Source of the DNA: Gymnothorax reevesii
Lineage: Eukaryota > Chordata > Actinopteri > Anguilliformes > Muraenidae
DNA: 64,000 bases
Assembly (NCBI GenBank): GCA_029721435.1
Contig: CM056573.1
Coordinates: 153,409,947-153,473,946, forward strand
Direction of reading: 5' to 3'
Each line of letters begins with the position of its first letter. Position 1 is the stretch's first letter. Under the pieces are notes generated by a model. The model was given only the letters and a program-made list of their open reading frames with translations, made no database searches and was not told the origin of the DNA. This document shows, piece after piece, positions 1 to 12,049 of the stretch. Both the position numbers and the translations under genes were made by a program.

Positions 1-106
1 GCACAGCACTCCCTAAAAATTTGAACATGAATAACTCCGCCTCCCTCCAAAGTCCCACCCTCTTCCCCCAGACTGCCAGACGTCTACGAAAAAATATATA
101 ACTACT

Positions 107-438
107 GTAGTTCGTCAGACTACAAAGGTAATTAAACGTTACAAGGGCATTTTATTTTATACCACATATAGAATTGAATATTATTTAATTACTGTTGGTT
201 AGTTTTCACTTACCGGTGCCTCTGAATCTGACTCCATTGACCTGTTTCACTCGCGGTGATCACTTCCTCACGCCGCACGCAATATTTTTTTTCGTAGGAG
301 AGTGAAACCTAGAGTCAGTTTCAGAGGCACCAATAAGTAAAACTCACCAACAGTAATGACATAATATTCCATTCTATATGTGGTATAAAATAAAATGCAC
401 TAGTAACGTTTAATTACCTTTGTAGTCTGACGAACTAC
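107..438. repeat. Foldback MITE with ~125-bp arms
   Basis: The two ends are inverted copies of each other: the left arm runs from about 107 to 235 and the right arm from about 315 to 438, around a spacer of roughly 80 bp. Outer ends read GTAGTTCGTCAGACTAC, itself close to a palindrome. There is no coding capacity. The superfamily is unknown because no clear target-site duplication is visible. Confidence 0.8.
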
Positions 439-1597
439 CATTAATGTTAATTTTGTAATTATAGCATTTCGGCACCTGTTTGTTTACAGTCAAATGCGTC
501 CTTTTTTTCCCGCCAGAGAGGCGCGGTGACAGTGGTAGGCAACTGGAAGGGGCACAGCAACGGATGAAAGACAGGAAGCTCAGCAAATCATTTTGTTCGG
601 ACCAAAGACAATGATTGGTCACACTTTTATCAGAAATATATGAGAACTGAATATTGAAGAGTTTCAACACCTGGTGGATTTCTTTTATATTTTAGTGTGC
701 CATATGCTTATTAGGAGCATTTTAAGATCACAAAAGAAAAGTGAAAAAATGCCAGAACGGTAAGAATTGCATTAATTAAAGAGTTTAACAGATACACATT
801 TGAAATACGAGAGCTAAGTCTAAACAAGACTACAGTGAAGGAAGAGGCTTGTGAGGCTTATGAGACTTCACATTGAATGAGAGCAAATGTCTCTCTTAAA
901 TAGTGAACAATATTTCAGGGAGACAATAGGCAACAGATGCAGACAATCAGGTAGAGTGTGGAATGCGGTCCAGGTCTTAATAGGCTGTTGAGTTAGAGGG
1001 CAGGATGTATGGCATTGCACCAACACTTATTAAGCACCACCCCTCCAAAAGTTCACTTGCCACGAATGCGAGTTTTGTGAGTGTATACATCATATTAGGA
1101 GGGGAAGTTTATTGGTGCAAAGTCTGTGTATCGAAAAACATCTAGTTATAGATTTTCATTTTTTATTTTTTGTAGAACATAAAGGATAGCCATATCATGC
1201 TTACTTGGTGAATGGATTATGGCCTGAATCTACAATCTTATTGTTGTATGCTGTATCATATGACATGTAGCAGTCTACATGTTATAGCAAAGGTTGATGC
1301 AACTTTGCAAGCCAAAATATGCACCACATGTCAGTTAGCAAGAACAAACAATGTCAAAAGTCAATAATGAAACCTTACAAATCTAAACAAGCTCCAGCAC
1401 GCTATGCCACAGGCACGACCGTGGGCATGCGAGTACTGTGTACCAGTGACAGAAAGTGAAAGAAAACTTGAAGCACTGAACATCCCTTGAAAATAATTAT
1501 TGATCTTAAACTGTTTTCAATCATTAATTTATTTTCACATTACATAAACTCCAAAAGCACTGAACATTATCAGATTTTATGAGTTTTCTTCAATGAC
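439..1597. other. Unassigned non-coding sequence
   Basis: AT-rich sequence with no open frame resembling a known protein and no recognised repeat ends. I see nothing in it that can be named. Confidence 0.5.
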
Positions 1598-2093
1598 TTA
1601 ACCCTATAATGCCCAGACACAGACATCATAATAGGAACTATTGAAGGGCAGTATTCAGATTCACTGTTCATCATTAGGTTTTGTGACAGCAAAATATCCA
1701 CTTCTGAACAGAACTATCTCTAATTCCAGAAGTATCATATCTGATACAGCCAAAAATCAGTACCCCTCCAGAACTCAACAGTCGAAATTTCAAATTATTT
1801 ATATGCTCTCTACTATCCATAGCTATCCCTTAACATGTATAAGAATAAGTTTTTGTGTAATATTTACCTTGGAATGCCAAACTTCACTGCCAAAGTCCAA
1901 GGAAATTCATGAATTACCATTCATGTGGGAGCTACTACCTTGAAGTGAGTGACTAGGGGAGAGACTATTCCTGTAATCCCATTTCTTCCTTCCAGGTGGC
2001 AGCACTGTGTATCAGATATGATACAGTGAGCAGTCGTGGTTGTGTTGCATCTTACCAGGTGGACATGGTCCTTCAAATTTGGTGTATCCTATA

Positions 2094-3689
2094 CAAAACC
2101 CAAAACCAGTGAAGTTGGCACGTTATGTAAATCATAGATAAAAACAGAATACAATGATTCGCAAATCCTTTTCAACTTATATTCAATTGAATACACTGCA
2201 AAGACAAGATGTTTAATGTTCAAACTGAGAAACTTTAATTTTTTTTTGCAAATAATCATTAACTTAGAATTTAAAGGCAGCAACACATTGCAAAAAAGTT
2301 GGCACAGGGGCCTTTTTACCACTGTGTTACATCGCCTTTCCTTTTGACGACACTCAGTAAACGTTTGGGAACTGAGGAGACCAATTTTTGAAGCTTTTCA
2401 GGTGGAACTCTTTCCCATTCTTGCTTGATGTACAGCTTAAGTTGTTCAACAGTCCGGGGTCTCCGTTGTCGTATTTTACGCTTCATAATGCGCCACACAT
2501 TTTCAATGGGAGACAGGTCTGGACTACAGGCAGGCTAGTCTAGTACCCGCACTCTTTTACTACGGAGCCATGCTGTTGTAACACGTGCAGAATGTGGCTT
2601 GGCATTGTCTTGCTGAAATAAGCAGGGGCGTCCATGAAAAAGACGTTGCTTGGATGGCAACATATGTTGCTCCAAAACCTGTATGTACCTTTCAGCATTA
2701 ATGGTGCCTTCACATATGTGTAAGTTGCCCATGCCTTGGCTACTAATACACCCCCATACCATTACAGATGCTGGCTTTTGAACTTTGTGCCTATAACAGT
2801 CCGGATGGTTCTTTTCCTCTTTGGTCCGGAGGACACGACGTCCACAGTTTCCAAAAACAATTTGAAATGTGGACTCGTCAGACCACAGAACAATTTTCCA
2901 CTTTGCATCAGTCCATCTTAGATGAGCTTGGGCCCAGCGAAGCCGGCGGCGTTTCTGGGTGCTGTTGATAAATGGCTTTCGCTTTGCATTGTAGAGTTTT
3001 AACTTGCACTTGCAGATGTAGCGACAAACTGTAGTTACTGACAGTGGTTTTCTGGGGTGAACCTGAGCCCATGTGGTGATGTCCTTTACACACTGATGTC
3101 AGTTTTTGATGCAGTACCGCCTGAGGGATCGAAGGTCACGGGCATTCAATGTTGGTTTTCGACCTTGTCGCTTACGTGCAGTGATTTCACCAGATTCTCT
3201 GAACCTTTTGACGATATTACGGACCATAGATGATGAAATCCCTAAATTTCTTGCAGTAGCTCGTTGAGAAATGTTGTTTCGACAATCAGCTCACGCATTT
3301 GTTCACTAAGTGGTGACCCTCGCCCCATCCTTGTTTGTGAATGACTGAGCATTTCAGGGAATCTGCTTTTATACCCAATCATGGCACCCACCAGTTCCCA
3401 ATTAGCCCATTCACCTGTAGGATGTTCCAAATAAGTGTTTGATGAGCATTCCTCAACTCTCAGTCTTTTTTGCCACTTGTGCCAGCTTTTTTGAAACATG
3501 TTGCAGGCATCAAATTCCAAATTAGCTAATATTTGCAAAAAATTACAAAGTTTACCTGTTCGAACATTAAGTAACTTGTCTTTGCAGTGTATTGAATTGA
3601 ATATAGGTTGAAAAGTATTTGCAAATCATTGTATTCTGTTTTTATTTATGATTTACACAACGTGCCAACTTTACTGGTTTTGGGTTTTG
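2094..3689 (-). mobile_element. Tc1-like transposon, degenerate copy
   Basis: The element is flanked by a TA duplication (2092-2093 and 3690-3691). Its inverted ends start CAAAACCCAAAACCAG, the same ends as the copy at 33095-34697. Length is about 1.6 kb, usual for Tc1. It sits inside a TTAA-flanked element, so it is the younger of the two insertions. Confidence 0.9.
2316..3328 (-). pseudogene. Tc1-like DD34E transposase, broken
   Basis: The minus strand encodes pieces of a Tc1-type transposase starting MGRGSPLSEQMRELIV and ending KGDVTQW. The second catalytic Asp is visible in QQDNAKPHSA, and the downstream WRIMKRKIRQRRPRT block is present. The frame is broken several times: pieces lie at 3242-3328, 2908-3093, 2535-2762 and 2316-2498. 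The Trp after RVLD has become a stop. The better-preserved relative at 33464-34477 serves as reference. Not functional. Confidence 0.9.
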
Positions 3690-3717
3690 TATGACACAGG
3701 GGGCATTACAGGGTTAA

Positions 3718-5079
3718 AACACGGAGAACATGTCATTTCAACATGAAATTCCATTTCAATCAATGCTTTTCATTTGTGGAATATTGTCGATAATTTTTGT
3801 TTTCTTTGTTGTAATTAAACAATCATGAAGCAAAGATTTCATGGAGCAGGTAGTTCATAAAGCAAACAAAAAAGTAATCATTGTTGTATATCTTTTTTTG
3901 TAAAGTGAATAAAACATTTTCTGTTAAATCGTTGCACCACAGCATTAGGGAGGAAGCTGTGCATAACTCATTTAACTGCCGATGGCTTATTTTTATTATT
4001 GGAAAGCATGTTCATCAAGGAAAATGACTGAAAATAGATAGAGGATAATGATTATTTTACCTAGCAAAACTGGCTATACCTTATAGTCCTTGTTGGACTT
4101 AGTGTAAAGTCAATTAAATTAATTAAATGATTGAAAACAGGTCAAGACCAATCAATTTACCAAAGGAATGGTCTGTGCTTCTCCAATTTTCAGTTCACCA
4201 GGTACCATTGTAATTCAGGACATTGTAAGCCAACTCTGGATAGCACCGAAAATTACTTTATAATAATTTATTTTGCATCATATTGACATTACACTGAGTT
4301 TCTAAAACCTACTTTCACCTTGGGCTCATAACAAACGGCCGACCTATTCCAGCTGCCTAAATTTCAGCTTATATTTCACGATTCCGAAAACAAATTATTT
4401 TCTCTCTCACCCTCACCCTCACAACTGTTGTTGGTAGTGATGAACAAGATATCAAATTCGGAAGTGAAAAATGCTGATGTTGGTTGGTCACTCCAGACGA
4501 ATGTTTGAGGTACTGCATGCAAAACCCCCTTCCCTCGACTCTGCTCAGACTATTGTCCTCCAGGAGATGACGTTACTTGGATTAAGTAATCTTTTACCAG
4601 TTTTCAAGGAGCATTCCTGAGCAAGGTTTCAATTTGCATTTTACACTTCTCAAGAATAGAGGAATGAAATACGATTGTCAAATTCAAATTCACTTGGAAA
4701 AAGTATTGTAGAAGGGTTTAAAAGCGTTTTTTTTTTATTGTGGATGTCCTAGGACCTTTAATTAAAAGAAATGATCATTCAACAAGATTCCTCAAGTACT
4801 GTTGAAAACCTAGTATATGGCTGGACCTTGTTTGAGCCATTTCATTTTGAAACAATTAACTCAACCAACACTCAACTGACCAATGAATTAATTCCATCAC
4901 TCACGACAGACTAATGGTTTAACTTCATCACTCACTCACTCATAGACTTCTGCACTCATAGGACTGGCTCCTGTTTTGCTGTCATGCAGAAAAACTATAT
5001 TGAGAGTTTCTTCAAATTCTCACATAGTTCAAAACGTCTTACATTATGTTCTGCATGAACATGATGGCATGCAAAAATG
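3718..5079. other. Unassigned AT-rich sequence
   Basis: No coding frame, repeat end or GBP-like exon was recognised here on either strand. Confidence 0.45.
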
Positions 5080-5081
5080 TA

Positions 5082-5609
5082 CACTGCATGGCCAAAAAAA
5101 AAGTCGCCGTTTGGAAATTAATGAACAAATTCTATAATTGGATCATTATTGCGGTTATTAATCTGTATGTTTCAGCAGGCAATAATCATTTTTACACTGA
5201 CTGATGAAGCACGTCACTACTCATTTCTTAAAAAATCATGTCGGAAGACAGATCTCTTGATGGTGAAAAAGATTTTACAGTATTTCAGAACGGGCAAGTT
5301 ATTGGCTTGTATTTAGCAAAGAAAACCATGTAGGACAAAAACAAGAATGAGGAATCATTTACACGACCAAGTAACAAATTTGCCACCATAAAGTTCTGAC
5401 CTTAAACACATTAAATGTTACTGCAATGTGCTCAAGAAAGACCACCAAGTGGTTCAACCATTTTGCCGAGAAGACAAGATTGAAAATAAATGTTCTGGAA
5501 TTGCATATAGTTGTCAAAACAATGACGAGATGAATATGCACTGTAATCAAAGCTAGAAGGGTTCAAAATAAATATGTGAGTGCACAACCTTTTTTTTGGC
5601 CGGGCAGTG
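5082..5609. mobile_element. Tc1/mariner-type internal-deletion derivative
   Basis: The ends are imperfect inverted repeats (CACTGCATGGCCAAAAA on the left, CACTGCCCGGCCAAAAA read inward from the right) flanked by TA at 5080-5081 and 5610-5611. At 528 bp it is too short for a transposase. The interior keeps only short decayed pieces of one. Confidence 0.75.
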
Positions 5610-5943
5610 TATAATATGCAATATTGCATTCTGTATGAATGCATAAAACCAGGTAGTGTGACAAATGAGCAAAAATCTAGGGATTTGGAGTGGGGCAAAT
5701 ACCTTTTTACAACACTGCATTAACAGTTGGGAACACAATTGAATGGCTTTTCCAGTGTACTGCTAAATGCCATGTCAGCGCATTTAATCAAAAACAGAAA
5801 AAAGGTTGACTGCACAGGAAGAATTTGTTTCCAAAATGCAATATATCCATTTTACCCATTTTGAGTTAATCTGCTTTTTCTATGTTGGCGTGTATTGTAT
5901 TTTGTGGAAAAACACAAACTTTGACCATGAAAAACACATCTTG

Positions 5944-7769
5944 AAGGGCACCTATTTTACTATATTTCCAAGGTTATATTTTGATCTTGGACTCCCCTAG
6001 AGTACTCCTGATCGTTAAAAGTCCAAAACAGGGTCCTTATTTAGCGCATACTGCCATCAGCAAAAAACCCCATTTGTAGTCTATTGTAGTCTCTGCTTGA
6101 AACGCCTCACTGGGATTGCTCTTCTGCTATGGCCACCACTCCCCGTGTGCCCACTTTCTTCTGACTGGCCAGCTCTGTGGAGGGCGGAGTTGGGCGGGAC
6201 GAGGCTGCAGAAGGCAGTTTTCCAAGTCCGCCTCCCCAGAGTGAAACGTGTCTGCCATCTGATAAGGAAGCGGCGGGGAAATTCCGCAGTTTAATGTTAT
6301 TCTTGAATATAGTTCTAATGAAATGAACTTGTTCTAATAAACGCAGTGGCAAAAGTGGAGGACGCAGTGCGAAAATATGGCAGCTCGAGCTCAAATTTGC
6401 TATCGGCTACAGTTTGCTACGGCAACAGTGGAGAGTACAGCGGTTTTTCTGTTCTATACATAGGGTGTAGGGAAAGCTAGAATCCACTACATACAGACAC
6501 ATATGTAGAACGGGTCCATATACCCACGTGTAGACCAGAGACCATAGAAATCCGGTGGGTCTGAGTTTAGAGGGAAACATCGACAGTGAGGAGCAGCTAA
6601 AAGTGGACCAACAGTTTATGGACTGCTTCGGTGTGAATGGACCTGCTGGTTCGTGTGCATAACTCGATGCATAACTGTGTGTCCTTAGCGTGGAGAAACG
6701 AACAGCTTCTGTGTTACCGTGGACAGTTGTACTAAGCATCCAAATTACAAACAACTATAAAACGTTGGCTTAAAATAAGGTACATTTTAACACACCATCT
6801 GTAGAATTTTCCCTGATCTCACTCTTGCATATTTTGGACTCAAAAATTAGTAACAGTAAATTGGCTATGATAGCCGCAGTCCTACAGCCACAATCAACTG
6901 GCTATCACCTCAGGTTGGCTTATGCAGAGAAAGCAACTTGCAGCTTCTGAGTCTGTGAGTCACGGACAGTCGAGACCGATCCAGGATTTATCTTCAGATA
7001 TTTCAGAAAGCCTGCGCTTGAAGCCAGTTGTTAGTGCTAACTATCGTTAGCGGTCCTGCTAGCCAGTAGCCAACCATGACACGTTAGCTTCACTCAGATT
7101 ATTTGCTGTTAAATCGGTACTTACAGCTAGTGGCTCCGAGCGCTTGATCGATGCAGCTGCTTCAGGTTTGAGAAGCAGCTGAAACACTTATCCTGTGTCG
7201 AATTATCCTTTATTGACAAAGCTGTCTTTGGTGAAATGCTGAGCACTAGCAGCTAACGTTCCCTTTGGCCGTGGCTGTTTGCCGCCAACAAACCAAAACA
7301 AGAAGAGCACCGCCAACGGTGCATAATACGCCCGTCATGAACATGGATCAGGAAGTGGACAGACAACATGATACCAATATCCAACAGACAACAGCCCCAT
7401 GTGAGCTTTGACCTTTGTCCGTGACCTTGACCTTGGAGGGAGGGCCGTAAACATGGTACGAGACACTCCGCTCAGTGATGGTATACGTGTGTGTGAAATA
7501 TCATGGATGCATCTGAAGCGGTTGAGAAGTTATGCTTCGGACAAGCCCCATCTGGGCCCCATGTGACCTTTGACCTTTGCCAGTGACCTTGACCTTGACC
7601 GGGTGAACGAAATCATGGTGCACGACACAGCGCCTAGTGATGGTGCACGTGTATGTGAAGTATCACGAATGTAGCTCAAGCGGCTCAGGAGTTATGCCCC
7701 GGACAAGAAATTGCTAACAAACAACTGACAGACGGACGGACGGGGGTGATGACATAATACGTCCCTTCT

Positions 7770-7800
<31 letters not shown>

Positions 7801-8280
7801 GCTACCCACTGATCTCTGGTGGCATCTTCTTTTGGAAGAGAAATAGGTGTTTTTCTTCGTATCCAAAAGTAAATGGACTAGCAGATTTGGGAGAGATACT
7901 GACAAAACTGCACCTCAAATGGTCTGTGGTTCTTCTTTTGTATTTCCCAAAGTGTAGATACTAAGGCTAAGTATGATCTGCCGTTGTTAGGGCCTGCTAG
8001 AATAGTTTCTGGTGCGGGCAGGTCCAGCGCCGTGGTTGGCTCTGGCTAGGTCTGTATTAATTGGACGGCACAACCTGATGTCAGGTTTTGCCCAGATCTC
8101 GTGAAGATCTTGGGAGGAGCTGGTCAGAGAGGAAATCATGTTCAAAAAATCACGTTCTTGGATTACGGCAAAACCCCTGTATCTTATGTTTAGAAACTTT
8201 TCAGAGGTTGAGTATGGACAACCAACATTATAACATCACTAATATATATTAAAAGAAGGATCAGCATAATAGGTCCCCTT
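5944..8280. mobile_element. Non-autonomous element with AAGGGGACCTATT-type ends
   Basis: The left end (AAGGGCACCTATTTTA near 5945) and the right end (AATAGGTCCCCTT near 8269) are inverted and match a MITE family I recognise as common in fish genomes. A TTAA lies at the right edge, with TTGA at the matching left position. The GC-rich block at 6160-6300 is typical of that family. A 162-bp tandem repeat at 7394-7735 appears to be a later insertion. No protein is encoded. Confidence 0.6.
7394..7735. repeat. Two tandem ~162-bp units with TGACCTTTGACCTTTG core
   Basis: Units begin near 7395 and 7557 with the same CCCCATGTGA segment followed by repeated TGACCTT hexamers, and the second ends in a GACGGACGGACGG motif. 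The TGACCT half-sites resemble nuclear-receptor half-sites, but this is a known kind of dispersed repeat, so function is not implied. Confidence 0.65.
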
Positions 8281-8283
8281 TAA

Positions 8284-8720
8284 AGCTGCAGTTGGTAAGT
8301 TTTGTCATTTTTGCTAAAACTGTCTAAGTGTACAGACAGTATTACATAAAACCAGTACTCTGTAATTAAAAAAGCCTCCTTTAAACCCACCTAATGCTCC
8401 TACTGCAATTTAAAAGAATTGTTTGGACCGACCAAAAAGAACAAATTAGAGCCAGGATGGTGTCTGACAGCTGTCAATCAGTGCACATGCATGCGCTGCA
8501 GACAGCCCCTCCCCCTTTCTCCTCAGTTCACCAGTTAAGTTCAAATCTCCGAGGAAAAAAAGGAAGCCAGAAGAAAAAAAAGCGCAAAAGAAAGAATTTA
8601 ACAAAACCCAGGATAAAACCAGAGTGAACATCGGAGTGGCTTTTTACAGGTGGAAGGAAATCCGTGATCTGGAAGGATTAAAAACTGACGTAGAGTTTGC
8701 GACTTTTCTCCTTGACAGGT
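8284..8720. repeat. Dispersed fish repeat, possibly a MITE fragment
   Basis: Starts AAGCTGCAGTTGGTAAG and resembles a non-coding repeat family I have met in teleosts. Only the left end is clear. Assignment rests on memory of the family and is weak. Confidence 0.35.
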
Positions 8721-8960
8721 AAACCCCTGGTTTTTGTTGGTTCATTTTTGCTCTGCAAATAGGCGAGTTGGCGTCACTGGCATGCTCACCAAACTGACCC
8801 CAGCCCTAATCAGCATCAATTCATTTTCGCTCTGCAAATAAGCGAGTGAACGTCGCTTACAAGCACAGTCGCTGTTCGAATCAAGTGGCAATCCAAGAGA
8901 CGGCTTCTCTCCCTCATGCGATCTAAAAGCGACAAAATAATATGCGGCATTCAGGACAGA

Positions 8961-9213
8961 AAAATAATTTAATTATAATTAGGTCTATGCACCTGCACTC
9001 AGCGACGGCATTCCAGACTAGGATGTGATTTCGTCCGTTTACATTTTCCAATCGGACAGCTGTCTTTTTTTTTTTTTTTACTACAAATTGAGTGACTGTG
9101 CAGCAAAAACAAGTGTATGTACTTGTCGCCGAAATTACCTTCATTTGCTGAAGAGTTCTGAAATGCCATCGCCAAGTGACGGTGCATAGACCTAATTATA
9201 ATCAAATTATTTT
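8961..9213. repeat. Foldback MITE with ~58-bp arms
   Basis: The left arm at about 8961-9018 is the inverse of the right arm at about 9155-9213; both include the block GGTCTATGCACC or its complement. The surrounding sequence (8880-8975 and 9205-9245) resembles the hAT foldback at 16420-17146, so this element seems to sit inside a decayed relative of it. Confidence 0.7.
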
Positions 9214-9571
9214 GGTACTGAATGTAGCCAATTATCTTCTAAAAACATATTTTTGCACCATGTGTACGAAGCACAGGGCTATTGTTCTATGATATTATCT
9301 CAATTTTGGAAATTCTGGCACTTATTTTGTTTTGGAAACGAACTCTTCATATGGTCAGCTGAAGCACCAAATCATTCAGTACCAACAAATTTTAACAGCT
9401 TGAAATCATTAAGCCTGCAAATAACTAATATGAAGCATTTCATTATCAAAAAAAAAAAAATCCTTAGATTATGAGTGGGACGTTCAAATTTGTGTAAAAA
9501 ATGCAAGAACAACAAAAATATTTATCTACGTTCAACTGAGCTGCCAGTCGGAATGTACCAAAACAATTTAC

Positions 9572-9783
9572 CTTTCCTTAGGGTTAAGGCGTGTTCCAAA
9601 TACTGGTCTTCGTTCACAACTCTCCCATCAATTTTGAGCTCCAGCGTGAAATCCCGAACTGCCCATACAAATTTGGGAAAGAACTGCACAAACTGCGCAT
9701 CAGCTCCATCATCATCATCCTCAGAGGATGAAGCGTCACCAGGGGATTTGACTTTGATCCGTTCTGTCAGTTCAGTGACATAT
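9572..9783 (-). CDS. gbp: GBP coding exon 4 (RD motif, acidic insert)
   Basis: Encodes [13 protein letters not shown], an acidic run [11 protein letters not shown], and [20 protein letters not shown] through [10 protein letters not shown]. The acceptor GGCAG precedes it and a GTAAAT donor follows. The acidic run replaces a short loop in typical family members. It is the last GBP exon seen in the window. Confidence 0.92.
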
Positions 9784-12015
9784 CTGCCATAGCTAAGGTT
9801 GAATTGAAAAGTTGAATGAAAGACTTATGTAATACTGGGGTATTATGAAAAAACTGGGGAGTCATAAGGCTAAGAAGCTTGGTTGGAACGCAAAAGATTT
9901 GTGATTTTAGACTCACTGAAGCCACAGAATGATCAGCAAACCTCTTAATTAGCTATAGCTAATTAACTCATTTGGCGCTACACTTTTTCAGCGATTGCAC
10001 CTAAGAGCGCCACACTTTCAGGGTTATTTGAGACCCCCTATTCACTACGAGCGTGGTGATGAAATTGCAGTTCCATCTGGCAAAGATAGGTGGTACTGAA
10101 ATTCTGATGTGAATCTATGTTTATGGCGCTTGGCGTTATAATATTTGCCTAAGACATAGATCAACCTCAATGGCGCCAAATGAGTTAACTGCAAATCTTA
10201 TACTTGATAAATTCAGGAAATAACTTACTCTGAGTTTCAACAGCCAGAAGCCAAATGTTCCCAAAATCAAATGTCTGTCCAAAAATAAGTGAATGTAAAT
10301 TCATCAAGCAAATCCATTATTCCACTTGTTTCTCATTGTTTGTGAGCATCAATGAGCATCATCAGTATACCAACTCCTACCATAAAATTAACAGTCCACT
10401 AACAAACTTATACTGTTGTTGGTTTTCAATGTTGACCAAACAACCTTTTGAATTTTAAATTAGCTTTGAATAAATCCGGGCTTGAACACTGACTGTCCAC
10501 ACTGGGGAATTTCAAAATGCCTTTTTTTTTCCATCTTCTTGATAATGATGAATCCATTCAACTACACTGACCAAAACTTCCAACGCAACAAATATAATTT
10601 TGAAATATTTGGTGTACATAAAATGGGATATTGGTTTTGAGCCATGATACATCAACTACAACTTAAAAGCTCAGAAAATTGTTTTGATTTTGTCATGTGG
10701 GCAGCTGAATTTTCAGGTTGTCAGGTTAAGGTGAACTCATTGACCAATCCTTCGAGAATTTGATCAATAAATAGCCGTAGCACTGGGCAACTTAAATATT
10801 CCTTTGCATTATCCTGGGTCAACGTGTGACCATGCCACGCCTAGGTCAAAAACAGCGAAAGCGAGCCGTTGGTATGGTCACTGGTGGAATGTTGCAAAGG
10901 CGGGTTGCAAGGAACCTGGGCGTCTACGTGTCAACCATATCACGTCTCTGGAGCCGGTATAATGAAACAGGAAGCACCGGTGATCGACCACGTGCCCCCA
11001 GACCACGTGTCACCACCCCTCAGCAGGATCGCCATATTCGTCTCCAGCATCTGCGCAATCGCTTCCTGCCAGCTACAGTCACTGCTGCTCAGACTAGAGG
11101 TCGTCACCAAAACTGGATTAGCGACCAAACCGTACGCAACCGCCTGCGTGAAGCCGACTTGCACAACCGACATCCCCGCCGTGGTTTGGTGTTGACTCCT
11201 GCACGTCGCCGCGTCCGTCTGCGATGGTCAAGGGCACATTTGGGCTGGAATGCTCTCAGGTGGAACAGGGTGCTCTTCTCCTATGAATCGAGGTTCAAGT
11301 TTAGTGTGTCAGACGGAAGACTGGGTGTATGGCGTAGACGACGGGAATGTTATACTGACGCCACCATCCTGCTGCGTGGCCCCTGGGGTGGACCCAGTGT
11401 GATGGTTTGGGCTGGAATAAGCAGTAGATACAAGAAAGACCTCATTTATATCGATGGAAACCTCAGTGCGGCCCGTTACCGTGACGACATCCTTACCCGT
11501 CGCAGTTCCACTCGTCCATCGCTATCGCTTAACGCTGCAACAGGATAACGGGAGACCACATGTCGCCAGAGTCTGTCAGGACTACCTGAGGCAGAATAAT
11601 GTTCAGTTTCTTGATTGGCCTGCGTATTCCCCAGATTTAAACCCTATAGAACAGTGATTCCCAAAGTGTGGGCCCCGGCCCCCTGGTGGGCCGTGGTGGT
11701 ACTGCAGGTGGGCCGTGAGAGGTCATAAAAAATATTATTCATTTTTGCAAATATGATTTTTATTGTAAAATATTTATTGCACGATTTTAAAAAATATTTA
11801 GAAGTAATAACCTATTGAGTGTTATTGACCTCACAATATTTTAGGAACCTTATATAGTTTATGATCGGAACATAGCTTTCTGGTCATCATGACCAGGGGT
11901 CATAATTGGAGGAGCACGTACTGTGTTCGATAATTAATTCTGTCTTGTGTGTACACCACAGATTAAAAGTTTGGGCTTCTTTTATCCCCCTGCTTTCATT
12001 TCAATCCTGAATCTT

Positions 12016-12049
<34 letters not shown>

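Larger units (their letters stand above)
1602..3713. mobile_element. TTAA-flanked non-autonomous element hosting a Tc1 copy
   Basis: TTAA at 1598-1601 and 3714-3717 flank inverted ends (CCCTATAATGCCC on the left, CCCTGTAATGCCC read inward from the right). TTAA targets and CCC-starting ends are the hallmark of piggyBac-type elements. Removing the Tc1 copy at 2094-3689 leaves an element of about 514 bp. An internal motif near 1731 (GTATCATATCTGATAC) recurs as its reverse complement near 2011, in keeping with a symmetrical MITE. No transposase is present. Confidence 0.75.

Noticed and set aside
6407..6754. A 115-codon minus-strand frame
   Set aside because: Lies in a non-coding MITE-like element and has no recognisable motif.
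7394..7735. A nuclear-receptor response element cluster
   Set aside because: TGACCT half-sites are part of a dispersed tandem repeat; no gene start nearby supports a regulatory role.
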